From DATLHO01 sp035539855 (GTDB lineage: Bacteria > Bacteroidota > Ignavibacteria > OLB7): 29,425 bases of DNA. The stretch spans positions 1 through 29,425 of the forward strand of contig DATLHO010000238.1 in the NCBI GenBank assembly GCA_035539855.1, read 5' to 3'. A model generated the notes under the pieces. The model was not told the DNA's origin and did not search any database. It saw nothing but the letters and a program-made list of their open reading frames with translations. Positions 7,181 through 15,172 of the stretch are shown here, in pieces. The translations under genes were made by a program, and so were the position numbers. The stretch's first letter is position 1, and every line of letters starts with the position of its first letter.

Positions 7181-8271
7181 TATCGTTCTCGCTGTTGATT
7201 GGGCGCGTCGTGAAAGTGCGGGTCGGCATCGGCCGGCCGCCGCGGCTCGGCGACCGCACGCTCGAGCGTGAACCCGCGCGCGAGCTCCTCGATGCACGAA
7301 GGATCGTCGCAGTCCACCCTGCCGCAATTGGCGCACGCGCCGTCGATCGCGGGATCGAGATGGATCATCACCTCGGCCTGTCCATGGAATTCGTCGCAGA
7401 TCGCATCGTACACCTGGTGGTGCACCGCGTGCGCGTGCTCGAGCGTGTAGTGGTTCGGAAGCGTCAGGTGAAAGTCGATGAAGCGCCACTCCCCCGCGCG
7501 CCAGGCGCGCAGCCGATGGATGTCGAGCATCTCCGGCGTCCGGATTCGATTCAAGGCCGCGAGCGCGCGATCGAGCGTATCCTTGTCGGTGACGTTCATC
7601 AGGCCGCGCACCGACTCGCTGACGAGTCCGTAGCCCGTCCACAGGATGTTGATCGCGACGGCGATGGCAAACAGCGGATCGAGCAGAACGATGTCGGTGG
7701 CCTGGACCAGGAGCAGTCCGATGAGCACGCCGATCGACGTGTAGCTGTCGGTCAGCACGTGCTTGCCGTCGGCGACAAGCGCGAGCGAGCGCGTACGCTT
7801 GCCGGTGCGGATGAGAAAGAAGCCGAGAGCAAGGTTGATCGCGCCCGCGGTACCGACGACCCACACGCCGATGTCGATCGAGCGCAGCTCGGGTCCGCGG
7901 ATGATGTCGCGCGTCGCCTCGAAGCAGATCGCGATCGCGGCGATGACGATCAGGATTCCCTCGACGCCGGCGGAGAAGTACTCGACCTTGCCATACCCGT
8001 ACGGGTGGCGTGGATCGGCGGGGCGCGCCGCGAGGATGATGCTGTAGAGCGCCATCGACGTGGCGATCACGTGCACGACCGACTCGAGGGCATCGGAGAG
8101 GATGGCGGCCGAGCCGGTGATGAAGTACCCGCCGGTCTTGCCGGCGAACATCGCCAGACCGACGACGACCGAGATCAGTGCCGCGCGGCGGCGCACCGAC
8201 TGATCGACCACAGCCTGGGCGGCGCGCTCGCCGGCCTTCGCACTGTTTCGATTGTTGTTCGAACTTTGCAT
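7180..8271 (-). CDS. Cation diffusion facilitator (CDF) transporter
   Basis: This 363-residue CDF protein would export divalent cations (Zn, Co, Fe, Mn or Ni) in exchange for protons. It has about six transmembrane helices (residues 30-215) and a cytoplasmic ferredoxin-like domain (about 220-310) rich in His. The transport site is variant: helix 2 reads SDALESVVH (D60, E63/H67), whereas many CDFs have HxxxD or DxxxD, while helix 5 has the usual H171xxxD175. The same SDALES pattern occurs in one CDF subgroup. The tail carries C313, C316, C321 and C326, a likely extra metal site. The C-terminus runs on with His/Asp-rich residues. It is followed by a coupled membrane-protein gene. Metal specificity cannot be read from sequence alone. 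Confidence 0.92.
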   Translation of the reverse strand: MQSSNNNRNSAKAGERAAQAVVDQSVRRRAALISVVVGLAMFAGKTGGYFITGSAAILSDALESVVHVIATSMALYSIILAARPADPRHPYGYGKVEYFSAGVEGILIVIAAIAICFEATRDIIRGPELRSIDIGVWVVGTAGAINLALGFFLIRTGKRTRSLALVADGKHVLTDSYTSIGVLIGLLLVQATDIVLLDPLFAIAVAINILWTGYGLVSESVRGLMNVTDKDTLDRALAALNRIRTPEMLDIHRLRAWRAGEWRFIDFHLTLPNHYTLEHAHAVHHQVYDAICDEFHGQAEVMIHLDPAIDGACANCGRVDCDDPSCIEELARGFTLERAVAEPRRPADADPHFHDAPNQQRER

Positions 8272-8282
8272 TATGCCGTACG

Positions 8283-8402
8283 GGCTGACGCAGTCAGCCG
8301 ATCACTGGTGCCGGATGCGCCGCTCGCCGAGGCCGTGCCGGGGATGCAACCCCGCCGGAGACCGGCCGTAGGGCCGGACAACGGGCCGTCGCACTGCGAC
8401 GG
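8283..8402. promoter_or_regulatory. Cluster of four hairpins in the divergent intergenic region
   Basis: Between the CDF gene and the small membrane-protein gene lie four perfect inverted repeats: GGCTGAC/GTCAGCC (8283-8299), CGGGG/CCCCG (8339-8354), CCGGCC/GGCCGG (8362-8377) and CCGTCGC/GCGACGG (8386-8402). The first sits 12 bp upstream of the CDF start. The cluster could be a structured leader (metal-responsive or other riboswitch) on either strand, or a repeat element. I do not recognise a known riboswitch class. Confidence 0.5.
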
Positions 8403-8464
8403 CGCGCGCGTCGAGAGACTCTGTCGAAGAATACGCAATCCGTCAAAATACCGTCGTGAGGTCA

Positions 8465-8665
8465 ATGATGACGTTCCGGAATATCATTGCGATCGTAATC
8501 GCAATCGTCGTGGGCATCTTTCTCGTTAAGTGGTTGTTCGCTGCTATTGGTTTCGTCATGGCGATCATCGGAGGGCTCATCTACTTCGTGATCGCCGGCG
8601 CGGTGATCTACATGCTCTACCGGGCCTTCAACAACATGCTTACCAGCGGCAAGCGCCTGACCTGA
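8465..8665 (+). CDS. Small two-helix membrane protein
   Basis: This 66-residue protein is almost entirely hydrophobic between residues 5 and 52, giving two transmembrane helices separated by KWLFAAIG, with a short basic C-terminus (TSGKRLT). I see no known family. GAGG lies just upstream of tandem ATG codons at 8465 and 8468; its spacing fits the second slightly better. Coding character is supported by a clean hydrophobic pattern, the upstream GAGG and a terminator 27 bp after the stop. Its function is unknown. Confidence 0.7.
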   Translation: MMTFRNIIAIVIAIVVGIFLVKWLFAAIGFVMAIIGGLIYFVIAGAVIYMLYRAFNNMLTSGKRLT

Positions 8666-8683
8666 CCGTCGTCAGGATCGAGC

Positions 8684-8728
8684 AAAAAAAGTGGCGGCGC
8701 GGATCTCATCGAGATCCGCGCCGCCTTC
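8684..8728. terminator. Strong bidirectional intrinsic terminator
   Basis: A perfect 15-bp stem (8693-8707 with 8711-8725) closes a 3-nt loop. Seven A residues at 8684-8690 give a T7 tract for transcripts arriving from ahcY on the minus strand. On the plus strand the stem is followed by TTCGTTTCG. It separates the convergent small membrane gene and the ahcY operon. Confidence 0.9.
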
Positions 8729-8754
8729 GTTTCGTGCCTGCGATGTCCGGACGA

Positions 8755-10032
8755 TCAGGTGCCGGCCGAGTAGTCGTCGGCGTACTCGATCTGCTCCGGG
8801 CTGAGCTCGTCGAGGCCGATCTCCATCGTCTCGAGCTTCAGGCGGGCGATCTCCTGGTCCTGCTCCACCGGGATGTCATAGACACGGTTCTCCCAGCGAT
8901 CGCCGCTCTCGTGCATCTCGACGAGGCGCACCTGCGACATGAACTGGTTGGCGAACGACATGTCCATGACCTCCGACGGATGACCTTCGGCGGCGGCGAG
9001 GTTGACGAGGCGCCCCTGGGCCAGCAGGTAGATCCGGCGGCCGTTGTTCAGGACGTACTCCTCGTTGTTGTCGCGGATCGTGCGCTTGTCGGCGGTCATC
9101 GTCTCGAGATCGGCGATGTTGATCTCGCAGTCGTAGTGGCCGGTGTTGCAGACGATCGCGCCCTCCTTCATCGACTCGAAGTGGCGGCCGACGATGATGT
9201 CCTTGATGCCCGTGGCGGTCACGAAGATGTCGCCGATCTTCGCGGCCTCGTCCATCTCCATGACGCGCATGCCCTCGAGCACCGCCTTGAGCGCCGCCGT
9301 CGGCTTGACCTCGGTGACGATGACGTTGGCGCCCATGCCCTTGGCACGCAGCGCGACGCCCTTGCCGCAGTGGCCGTAGCCGGCGACGACGAAGTTCTTG
9401 CCGGCGAGCATCACCGACGTGGCGCGGATGATGCCGTCGAGGGTCGACTGCCCCGTGCCGTAGACATTGTCGAAGTCCCACTTCGTCTCGGCGTCGTTGA
9501 CGGCGATCACCGGATAGCGCAGCGCGCCGTCGGCGGCCATCGCGCGCAGGCGGTGCACGCCGGTCGTCGTCTCCTCGGTGCCGCCGATCATGTTCTCGAG
9601 CAGCTCCGGATGCTTGTTGTGGACCGAGAAGATCAGGTCCGCGCCATCATCGAGCGTGAGGTTCGGGTTGATGACAAGCGTCTGCTCGATGCACCAGTAG
9701 AACTCCTCGACGTTCAGTCCGTGCCATGCGAAGATCTTCAGACCCTCGGCCGCGAGCGCGGCGGCGACGGCGTCGTGCGTCGACAGCGGGTTGCAGCCCG
9801 ACCACGACACTTCGGCGCCGGCGGCCTGCAACGTGCGGATGAGAACGGCGGTCTCCTTCGTGACGTGAAGGCAACCGGCGATGCGGTAGCCCTTCAGCGG
9901 CTGCGTCTTCGCGTAGCGCTCGCGCAGCGCCATCATCACCGGCATGCGGCTCTCGGCCCAGTCGATCAGCTTGCGTCCCTCGTCGGCGAGGCCGAGGTCG
10001 CGGACCTTGTACTGCCCTTCCTTGTGATCCAT
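8755..10032 (-). CDS. ahcY: Adenosylhomocysteinase (SAH hydrolase)
   Basis: The enzyme reversibly hydrolyses S-adenosylhomocysteine to adenosine and homocysteine in the cytoplasm, removing the inhibitor of methyltransferases. The 425-residue length is typical. Visible signatures include the N-terminal catalytic region (GCLHVTKETAVLI), the substrate-domain stretch NVYGTGQS, the NAD-binding loop VVAGYGHCGKGVA, and the C-terminal EGHPSEVMDMSFANQ. It is the last gene of an operon behind metK (61-bp gap), which is a natural pairing in the activated-methyl cycle. The upstream stretch contains GAGGAA but at long spacing. The gene ends at a strong intrinsic terminator. Nothing is missing or fused. 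Confidence 0.98.
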   Translation of the reverse strand: MDHKEGQYKVRDLGLADEGRKLIDWAESRMPVMMALRERYAKTQPLKGYRIAGCLHVTKETAVLIRTLQAAGAEVSWSGCNPLSTHDAVAAALAAEGLKIFAWHGLNVEEFYWCIEQTLVINPNLTLDDGADLIFSVHNKHPELLENMIGGTEETTTGVHRLRAMAADGALRYPVIAVNDAETKWDFDNVYGTGQSTLDGIIRATSVMLAGKNFVVAGYGHCGKGVALRAKGMGANVIVTEVKPTAALKAVLEGMRVMEMDEAAKIGDIFVTATGIKDIIVGRHFESMKEGAIVCNTGHYDCEINIADLETMTADKRTIRDNNEEYVLNNGRRIYLLAQGRLVNLAAAEGHPSEVMDMSFANQFMSQVRLVEMHESGDRWENRVYDIPVEQDQEIARLKLETMEIGLDELSPEQIEYADDYSAGT

Positions 10033-10093
10033 TGTCCTGAAGTTCCTCTGAATTGATTGATAGCGATTACTGAAATGTTCTTGGGGAGCCCGC

Positions 10094-11251
10094 TCAGCCG
10101 GCGGCCTTCTGGAGGCGCTCGACGAGATCGTCGCGCTCCCAGGTGAAGCCGTTGCCGCTGCGACCGAAGTGCCCGTAGGCAGCGGTCTCGCCGTAGATCG
10201 GCCGGCGCAGGTCGAGGCGCTCGATGATGCCCTTCGGCGTCATGTCGACCTCGCGCTGCAGGATCGCGGCGAGCTGGGCATCGGGGAGCCGTCCTGTGCC
10301 GTGCGTGTCGACGCGCAGCGAGACCGGCTCGGCGACGCCGATCGCGTAGGCGACCTGGATCGTGCACTCGCGCGCGAGTCCGGCGGCGACGACGTTGCGC
10401 GCGAGATGTCGCGTCGCGTAGGCAGCCGAGCGATCCACCTTCGACGGATCCTTGCCGCTGAAGGCTCCGCCGCCGTGCGGTGCGCGGCCGCCGTAGGTAT
10501 CGACGATGATCTTGCGTCCGGTCAGACCGGTGTCACCGTGCGGTCCGCCGATCTCGAAGCGACCGGTCGGGTTGATGTGATAGCTCACGTCGGCGTCGAG
10601 CATCTCCGCGGGAATGACCTGCGGGATCACGTGTTCGAGCAGGTCGGCCTTGATCCGGCGCTGCATCTCGGCGGTCTCGCCCATCGGATCGTGCTGCGTC
10701 GAGACGACGACGGCCGAGACGCGCAGCGGACGGTTGTCCTCGCCGTACTCGATCGTCACCTGGCTCTTCGAGTCCGGACGCAGATACGGCATCGGCGAGT
10801 CGCTCATCTTGCGGAGCTCCGCCAGACGATGCATCAGCCGGTGCGCGTACATCAGCGGCATCGGCATTTTCTCGGGCGTCTCGTCCGACGCGTAGCCGAA
10901 CATCATGCCCTGATCACCCGCGCCGCCGACGTCGACACCCATCGAGATGTCCGGGCTCTGCGAGTGCACCGCGCTGAGCACGCCGCAGGAGTCGGCGTCG
11001 AAGCGCAGCTCAGGCCGCGTGTAGCCGATGCGCTTGATCGTCTCGCGTGCGACCTCGGCGAAGTCGACGTACGTCGTCGTCGTGATCTCGCCGCCGATGA
11101 CGACAAGTCCGGTCGTCACGAACGTCTCGCACGCGACGCGCGCCGAGGGATCCTTCGCGAGGATTGCGTCGAGGACCGAATCGGAGATCTGGTCGGCGAC
11201 CTTGTCGGGATGTCCCTCGGAGACCGACTCTGACGTGAAGAGATACGACAT
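10094..11251 (-). CDS. metK: S-adenosylmethionine synthetase
   Basis: This 385-residue protein makes SAM from methionine and ATP. The start MSYLFTSESVSEGHPDKVADQISD is the canonical N-terminus with the first ATP/metal residues. The signatures GGAGDQGMMFGYA and GGGAFSGKDPSKVDRSAAY are both complete, and length is normal for the bacterial family (about 385). It lies 15 bp after the stop of the nucleotidyltransferase gene and 61 bp before ahcY, all on one strand, so transcription is probably shared. There is no room for a SAM riboswitch directly before it; any control would act from the operon promoter above 12247. Confidence 0.98.
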   Translation of the reverse strand: MSYLFTSESVSEGHPDKVADQISDSVLDAILAKDPSARVACETFVTTGLVVIGGEITTTTYVDFAEVARETIKRIGYTRPELRFDADSCGVLSAVHSQSPDISMGVDVGGAGDQGMMFGYASDETPEKMPMPLMYAHRLMHRLAELRKMSDSPMPYLRPDSKSQVTIEYGEDNRPLRVSAVVVSTQHDPMGETAEMQRRIKADLLEHVIPQVIPAEMLDADVSYHINPTGRFEIGGPHGDTGLTGRKIIVDTYGGRAPHGGGAFSGKDPSKVDRSAAYATRHLARNVVAAGLARECTIQVAYAIGVAEPVSLRVDTHGTGRLPDAQLAAILQREVDMTPKGIIERLDLRRPIYGETAAYGHFGRSGNGFTWERDDLVERLQKAAG

Positions 11252-11266
11252 GGATGCTGAGCTGGA

Positions 11267-12247
11267 TTAGGGTTGTCCCGACAGGATCTCTGAATCGGCG
11301 CCGACGTTCATGCGACCGACCGCGCCGACGATGCGCGCGCGGGCTCCGACGATCGAGCCGGTGAGCACAGAGCGCTCGATGGTCGCTCCATCGTCGATGA
11401 TCGCGTCGCTGATCGTCGAGTCACTGATGGCCGCGCCGTCGCCGATCGCGACGTTCGGTCCGATGGTGCTGCCGCTGATCGTCGCCGTCGGCGCGATCGA
11501 AACCGGCGGAATCACGGTGACTCCCGCGATCGCCGGAACGTCGGTGCGTCGTGCGAGCAGGTGCTGATTCGTCTCGAGCATCGTCTCGGGCTTGCCGCAG
11601 TCGAACCATCCCTCGACCGGGAACGTCGTGAAGCGCTCGCCGCGGTCGATCATCATCTGCAGCGCGTCGGTCAACTGATACTCGCCACGCGTGCGCCGGT
11701 CCTCTGCGACGAGCTGCTCGAGGCACTCGACAAGGAGTCGCGGATGCTTGATGAAGTACAGTCCGACGATCGCGAGGTTGGTCGGCGGCACCTCCGGCTT
11801 CTCGACGAGATGACTGACGGTCTCGCCGTGCATCTCGACGACGCCGAAGCGGCGCGGATCCTCGACGCTCTTGACGCCGAGCGCCGACGTCTCAGACGCG
11901 AGCACCGGTCGCAGGTCGACCTCGAAGATCGTGTCGCCGAGAATGATCAGCACCGGGTCATCGCCGAGCGCATCCTTCGCCAGGTAGATCGAGTGTCCGA
12001 GACCCTCGCGCACGGGCTGCTGGACGAACTCGACATCGAAGTCGTAGTTCTCGCGCACGTACGTCTCGACGAGATCCCCCATGTAGCCGACGACGATCGT
12101 CGCCGAGGTGATGCCCTCGGCCAGGAGCTTGTCGAGGATATGGCCGAGGATCGGCTTTCCTGCGACGCTCAGAAGGACTTTGGGAAGCGAGTGCGTGTGT
12201 GGGCGCAGTCGCGTTCCGACCCCGGCGACAGGGATGATTGCGCGCAT
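11267..12247 (-). CDS. Sugar-1-phosphate nucleotidyltransferase with left-handed beta-helix tail
   Basis: This 326-residue enzyme belongs to the NTP-transferase family that joins a hexose-1-phosphate to an NTP (for example glucose-1-phosphate thymidylyltransferase). The N-terminal Rossmann-like domain (1-240) carries GVGTRLRPHTHSLPK (residues 9-23), the metal-binding LGDTIFEVD, and the sugar-site motifs VEKPE and WFDCGKPE. Residues about 245-320 form hexapeptide repeats (ISGSTIGPNVAIGDG), suggesting a beta-helix that may oligomerise or, in bifunctional relatives, acetylate. It is the first gene of the operon with metK and ahcY. This is an odd partner for the SAM cycle and may simply share a promoter. 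Exact sugar and base specificity are unknown. Confidence 0.9.
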   Translation of the reverse strand: MRAIIPVAGVGTRLRPHTHSLPKVLLSVAGKPILGHILDKLLAEGITSATIVVGYMGDLVETYVRENYDFDVEFVQQPVREGLGHSIYLAKDALGDDPVLIILGDTIFEVDLRPVLASETSALGVKSVEDPRRFGVVEMHGETVSHLVEKPEVPPTNLAIVGLYFIKHPRLLVECLEQLVAEDRRTRGEYQLTDALQMMIDRGERFTTFPVEGWFDCGKPETMLETNQHLLARRTDVPAIAGVTVIPPVSIAPTATISGSTIGPNVAIGDGAAISDSTISDAIIDDGATIERSVLTGSIVGARARIVGAVGRMNVGADSEILSGQP

Positions 12248-12392
12248 TCTTCGAGCTACGTTCGTGTGTGACCGCCCAAGTTAAGAACGCCCGGGGGAAG
12301 GGCAATCGACGGCGGAGGGCCGGTTTGTAAGGGGATTGTAACGCTTCTCGACGTGCGCTCCTCGAGGCTGCGCGAGCGAGCCCGCGCAGTGG

Positions 12393-12420
12393 TTTGCGAA
12401 GAGGATGCCGTCGCTATACT
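12393..12420 (+). promoter_or_regulatory. Possible promoter for the exported protein gene
   Basis: TATACT (12415-12420) is preceded at 16 bp by TTTGCG (12393-12398), about 48 bp upstream of the start codon. The -10 match is good, the -35 is poor. The rest of 12248-12467 shows no gene. Confidence 0.35.
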
Positions 12421-12458
12421 TTTCCGTTCCACTCGATGACTCCCTCACGATTTCCCCT

Positions 12459-12462
12459 GGAG
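12459..12462 (+). promoter_or_regulatory. Ribosome-binding site deciding the start of the exported protein gene
   Basis: GGAG lies five bases before the ATG at 12468 and supports this start over an upstream in-frame ATG that would bury the signal peptide. Confidence 0.6.
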
Positions 12463-12467
12463 ATGTT

Positions 12468-13022
12468 ATGCGCTCTCGGATCGCCCTCACCGCTCTCGCC
12501 GCCTTCTTCTCACTCGGTGTCGCGCACGCGCAGAACGCCGAGATGCTCCCCGGGATGATCATGCCCGATGACACTCGCATGGTGATTCCCATGCTCAACG
12601 TGCTCTTCTCGCTCAACACGGCCGGATACAGGCTCATGGAAAGCAGCACCGGTGAGATGGGAAACGAGGCGAAGTTCTTTGCGGTCAACCCCGAGACCGG
12701 CATGGTGATGTCGCTCCATCTCGAGTTCACGACTGAAAAGGGTGATGCGTTCGCCGCGCGTGAGCACTATTGGACGAAGATGCAGCGGTCTCCTCTGAAG
12801 AAGGCCGACATCGAGCTCTCGGAGATCGACGGCGTGCCGATCGTGACGCACACGGTCGTCGAGGCGCAGGGGCAGACGCTGAGCCAGCGGAACTACAACG
12901 CCTACTGGTCGCGCAACAACGTCTGGATCGATCTTCACCTCTCGAAGATGAATGCGACGCCCGAGGACGACGAGCTCTTCCTGGCAACGATCCGCTCCGC
13001 GGAGCTCGGCCCCAGCAGGTAG
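12468..13022 (+). CDS. Hypothetical exported protein
   Basis: This 184-residue protein starts with a textbook Sec signal peptide (MRSRIALTALAAFFSLGVAHAQ, cleavage after AHA). The mature domain of about 160 residues mixes beta-strand-like segments with few cysteines and no recognised motif. It contains AREHYWTKMQRSPLKKADI and a terminal segment ELFLATIRSAELG, reminiscent of lipid- or ligand-binding periplasmic proteins that report a fitted coefficient-like fold, but I assign no family. The start is supported by GGAG and the signal peptide. A long GC-rich hairpin follows the stop, so it is likely monocistronic. It acts in the periplasm or outside the cell; role unknown. Confidence 0.82.
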   Translation: MRSRIALTALAAFFSLGVAHAQNAEMLPGMIMPDDTRMVIPMLNVLFSLNTAGYRLMESSTGEMGNEAKFFAVNPETGMVMSLHLEFTTEKGDAFAAREHYWTKMQRSPLKKADIELSEIDGVPIVTHTVVEAQGQTLSQRNYNAYWSRNNVWIDLHLSKMNATPEDDELFLATIRSAELGPSR

Positions 13023-13030
13023 CACCTGTC

Positions 13031-13064
13031 GGCGACGGCCGGCCCCCTGGGGCCGGTCGTCGCC
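13031..13064 (+). terminator. Long GC hairpin after the exported protein gene
   Basis: A 16-bp stem with one G-U pair (13031-13046 with 13049-13064) closes a 2-nt apex nine bases after the stop codon. There is no T-tract, so it may terminate poorly, but its place between two genes suggests an end or RNA-stability role. Confidence 0.5.
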
Positions 13065-13090
13065 CGCAGGCTTCACCGTATCTTCGCCGC

Positions 13091-15172
13091 ATGAGCCGCA
13101 CGTTCAATTCGATCTACTCGCACGACTTCGCCCGCGTCGCGGTCTGCATCCCCCACGTCCGCGTCGCCGATCCCTCCTTCAACACCGAACGCACTCTCGA
13201 GCTTGCGCGCCAGGCGTCGGAGCGGCATGCGGCGGTGACTCTGTTCCCCGAGCTTGGCATCAGCGCCTATTCGAACGAGGACCTCTTCCACCAGGAGGCG
13301 CTCCTCGACGCGACGCTTGCCTCCCTCGAGCGAATCGTCGAGGCATCGCGCGACCTGTTCCCGCTGCTGCTCGTCGGCGCACCGCTGCGGCTCGAGGCGA
13401 AGCTCTTCAACTGTGCGGTCGCGATCCATCGCGGGCGCGTGCTCGGCGTCGTGCCGAAGTCGTACCTGCCCAACTACCGTGAGTTCTACGAGAAGCGTCA
13501 GTTCACCAGCGGCCGCGACGCGATCGCGCGCGAGGTCCGCCTCTCCGGCGAGTCGGTTCCGTTCGGCCGCGACCTGATCTTCGAGGCAACCGATTACGAA
13601 GATCTCCGCGTGCACGCGGAGATCTGCGAGGATCTGTGGTCGCCGATCCCACCGAGCAGTTATGCAGCGCTGGCCGGGGCGACGGTGCTGTGCAATCTCT
13701 CGGCAAGCAACATCACGATCGGCAAGGCCGAGTACCGGCGAGACCTCTGCGCCTCGCAGTCGGGGCGGTGCATCGCGGCGTACCTCTACGCGGCGGCCGG
13801 TCCCGGCGAGTCGACGACCGACCTGGCGTGGGACGGACACGCGCTGGTGTACGAGAACGACGTGATGCTGGCTGAGTCGCGGCGCTTCGTTGCCGACGAG
13901 CAGGTCGTCGTGGCCGACATCGACCTCGAGCGTCTCGTCCAGGACCGGATGCGGATGACCAGCTTCAACGACTCGGCATCCGAGCATCGCGCGATCGTCG
14001 GCTCGATGCGCCGTGTCGGCTTCGAGCTCGCAGCGCCGAGCGGCGAGATCCCGCTCGAGCGAGAGGTCGCCCGATTCCCGTACGTGCCCAATGATCCGGC
14101 GCAGCGCGACGCCCGCTGCTACGAGGCGTACAACATCCAGGTCCACGGCCTGGTCAAGCGCCTTGCCTCGAGCGGCATCGAGCGCATCGTCATCGGCGTC
14201 TCGGGCGGACTCGACTCGACCCAGGCGCTCATCGTCGCCGCGCGTGCGATGGACGCGCTCGGACTGCCGCGCACGAACATCCTCGCGTACACGATGCCAG
14301 GCTTCGCGACGAGCGACCGGACGTATCACAACGCGTGGGAGCTCATGCGGGCGCTCGGCGTGACCGCCGGCGAGATCGACATCAAGCCGTCGTGCATGCA
14401 GATGTTCGCAGACATCGGTCACCCGTTCGCGAACGGCGAGCCCGTCTACGACATCACCTTCGAAAACGTCCAGGCCGGCGAGCGCACGTCCCACCTCTTC
14501 CGACTCGCGAACTTCAACGATGCTCTGGTGCTCGGCACCGGCGATCTCTCGGAGCTGGCGCTGGGCTGGGCGACGTACGGCGTCGGCGACCACATGTCGC
14601 ACTACAACGTCAACGTCTCGGTGCCGAAGACGCTGATCCAGTTCCTCATCGACTGGGTCGTCGACACGCGGCAGTTCGACGAGCGCACGTCGGCGACGCT
14701 GCGCTCGATCCTCGAGACCGAGATCTCGCCGGAGCTCGTCCCGTCGACCAACGGTGTCGGCGAGCGTCCCGCGCAGAGCACGCAGCAGACGATCGGCCCG
14801 TACGAGCTGCAGGACTTCACGATCTACTACGTGACGCGTCACGGCATGCGTCCGAGCAAGGTCGCGTTCCTGTCGTGGAATGCCTGGCGCGACCGCACGC
14901 GCGGCCACTGGCCCGACGAGCGCGTGGTCGAGAAGCGCGGCGAATACGATCTGGCGACGATCCGGAAGTGGCTCGAGGTGTTTCTGTGGCGGTTCTTCAA
15001 GACGAGTCAGTTCAAGCGCTCCGCGATACCGAACGGACCGAAGGTGGGCTCCGGTGGATCACTCTCTCCCCGCGGCGACTGGCGCGCCCCGAGCGATTCC
15101 GAGGCGACGGTGTGGCTCGAGGAGCTGCGACGCAACGTGCCGGAGACGTCGACGGTTGCCCGTAGCGCCTAA
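13091..15172 (+). CDS. nadE: Glutamine-dependent NAD+ synthetase
   Basis: This 693-residue cytoplasmic enzyme makes NAD+ from deamido-NAD+, ATP and glutamine-derived ammonia. The N-terminal nitrilase-like glutaminase domain (1-300) has a Glu in LFPELGISAYSNEDL, Lys in VPKSYLPNYREFYEKR and the catalytic C179 in AEICEDLW. The C-terminal synthetase (about 340-690) has the ATP PP-loop SGGLDS (371-376) and the conserved GTGDLSELALGWATYG. The size matches the long, mycobacterial-type NadE (about 680). The start at 13091 (MSRTFNSIYSHDFARVAVCIP) aligns with the family; no Shine-Dalgarno sequence is visible. The TAA overlaps by four bases the stop of the convergent lipoprotein gene. Confidence 0.97.
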   Translation: MSRTFNSIYSHDFARVAVCIPHVRVADPSFNTERTLELARQASERHAAVTLFPELGISAYSNEDLFHQEALLDATLASLERIVEASRDLFPLLLVGAPLRLEAKLFNCAVAIHRGRVLGVVPKSYLPNYREFYEKRQFTSGRDAIAREVRLSGESVPFGRDLIFEATDYEDLRVHAEICEDLWSPIPPSSYAALAGATVLCNLSASNITIGKAEYRRDLCASQSGRCIAAYLYAAAGPGESTTDLAWDGHALVYENDVMLAESRRFVADEQVVVADIDLERLVQDRMRMTSFNDSASEHRAIVGSMRRVGFELAAPSGEIPLEREVARFPYVPNDPAQRDARCYEAYNIQVHGLVKRLASSGIERIVIGVSGGLDSTQALIVAARAMDALGLPRTNILAYTMPGFATSDRTYHNAWELMRALGVTAGEIDIKPSCMQMFADIGHPFANGEPVYDITFENVQAGERTSHLFRLANFNDALVLGTGDLSELALGWATYGVGDHMSHYNVNVSVPKTLIQFLIDWVVDTRQFDERTSATLRSILETEISPELVPSTNGVGERPAQSTQQTIGPYELQDFTIYYVTRHGMRPSKVAFLSWNAWRDRTRGHWPDERVVEKRGEYDLATIRKWLEVFLWRFFKTSQFKRSAIPNGPKVGSGGSLSPRGDWRAPSDSEATVWLEELRRNVPETSTVARSA

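Noticed and set aside
7181..7864. N-terminal extension of the four-helix membrane protein frame
   Set aside because: It is a shadow of the CDF gene in another frame; the GTG at the CDF stop gives the family-like start.
8354..8367. GCCGGAGACCGGCC resembles the core of a cobalamin-riboswitch B12 box
   Set aside because: The other conserved parts (paired GGTGCC/GGCACC ends and the CCGCAACTG region) are not found in order, and the motif is mostly a GC palindrome that is easy to match by chance.
11252..11266. SAM riboswitch before metK
   Set aside because: Only 15 bp separate metK from the upstream gene, too little for any SAM riboswitch, and no such structure is seen above 12247.
13073..14908. 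Long open frame antisense to nadE
   Set aside because: Same explanation: nadE is intact and the antisense product is repetitive Arg-rich sequence with no domain.
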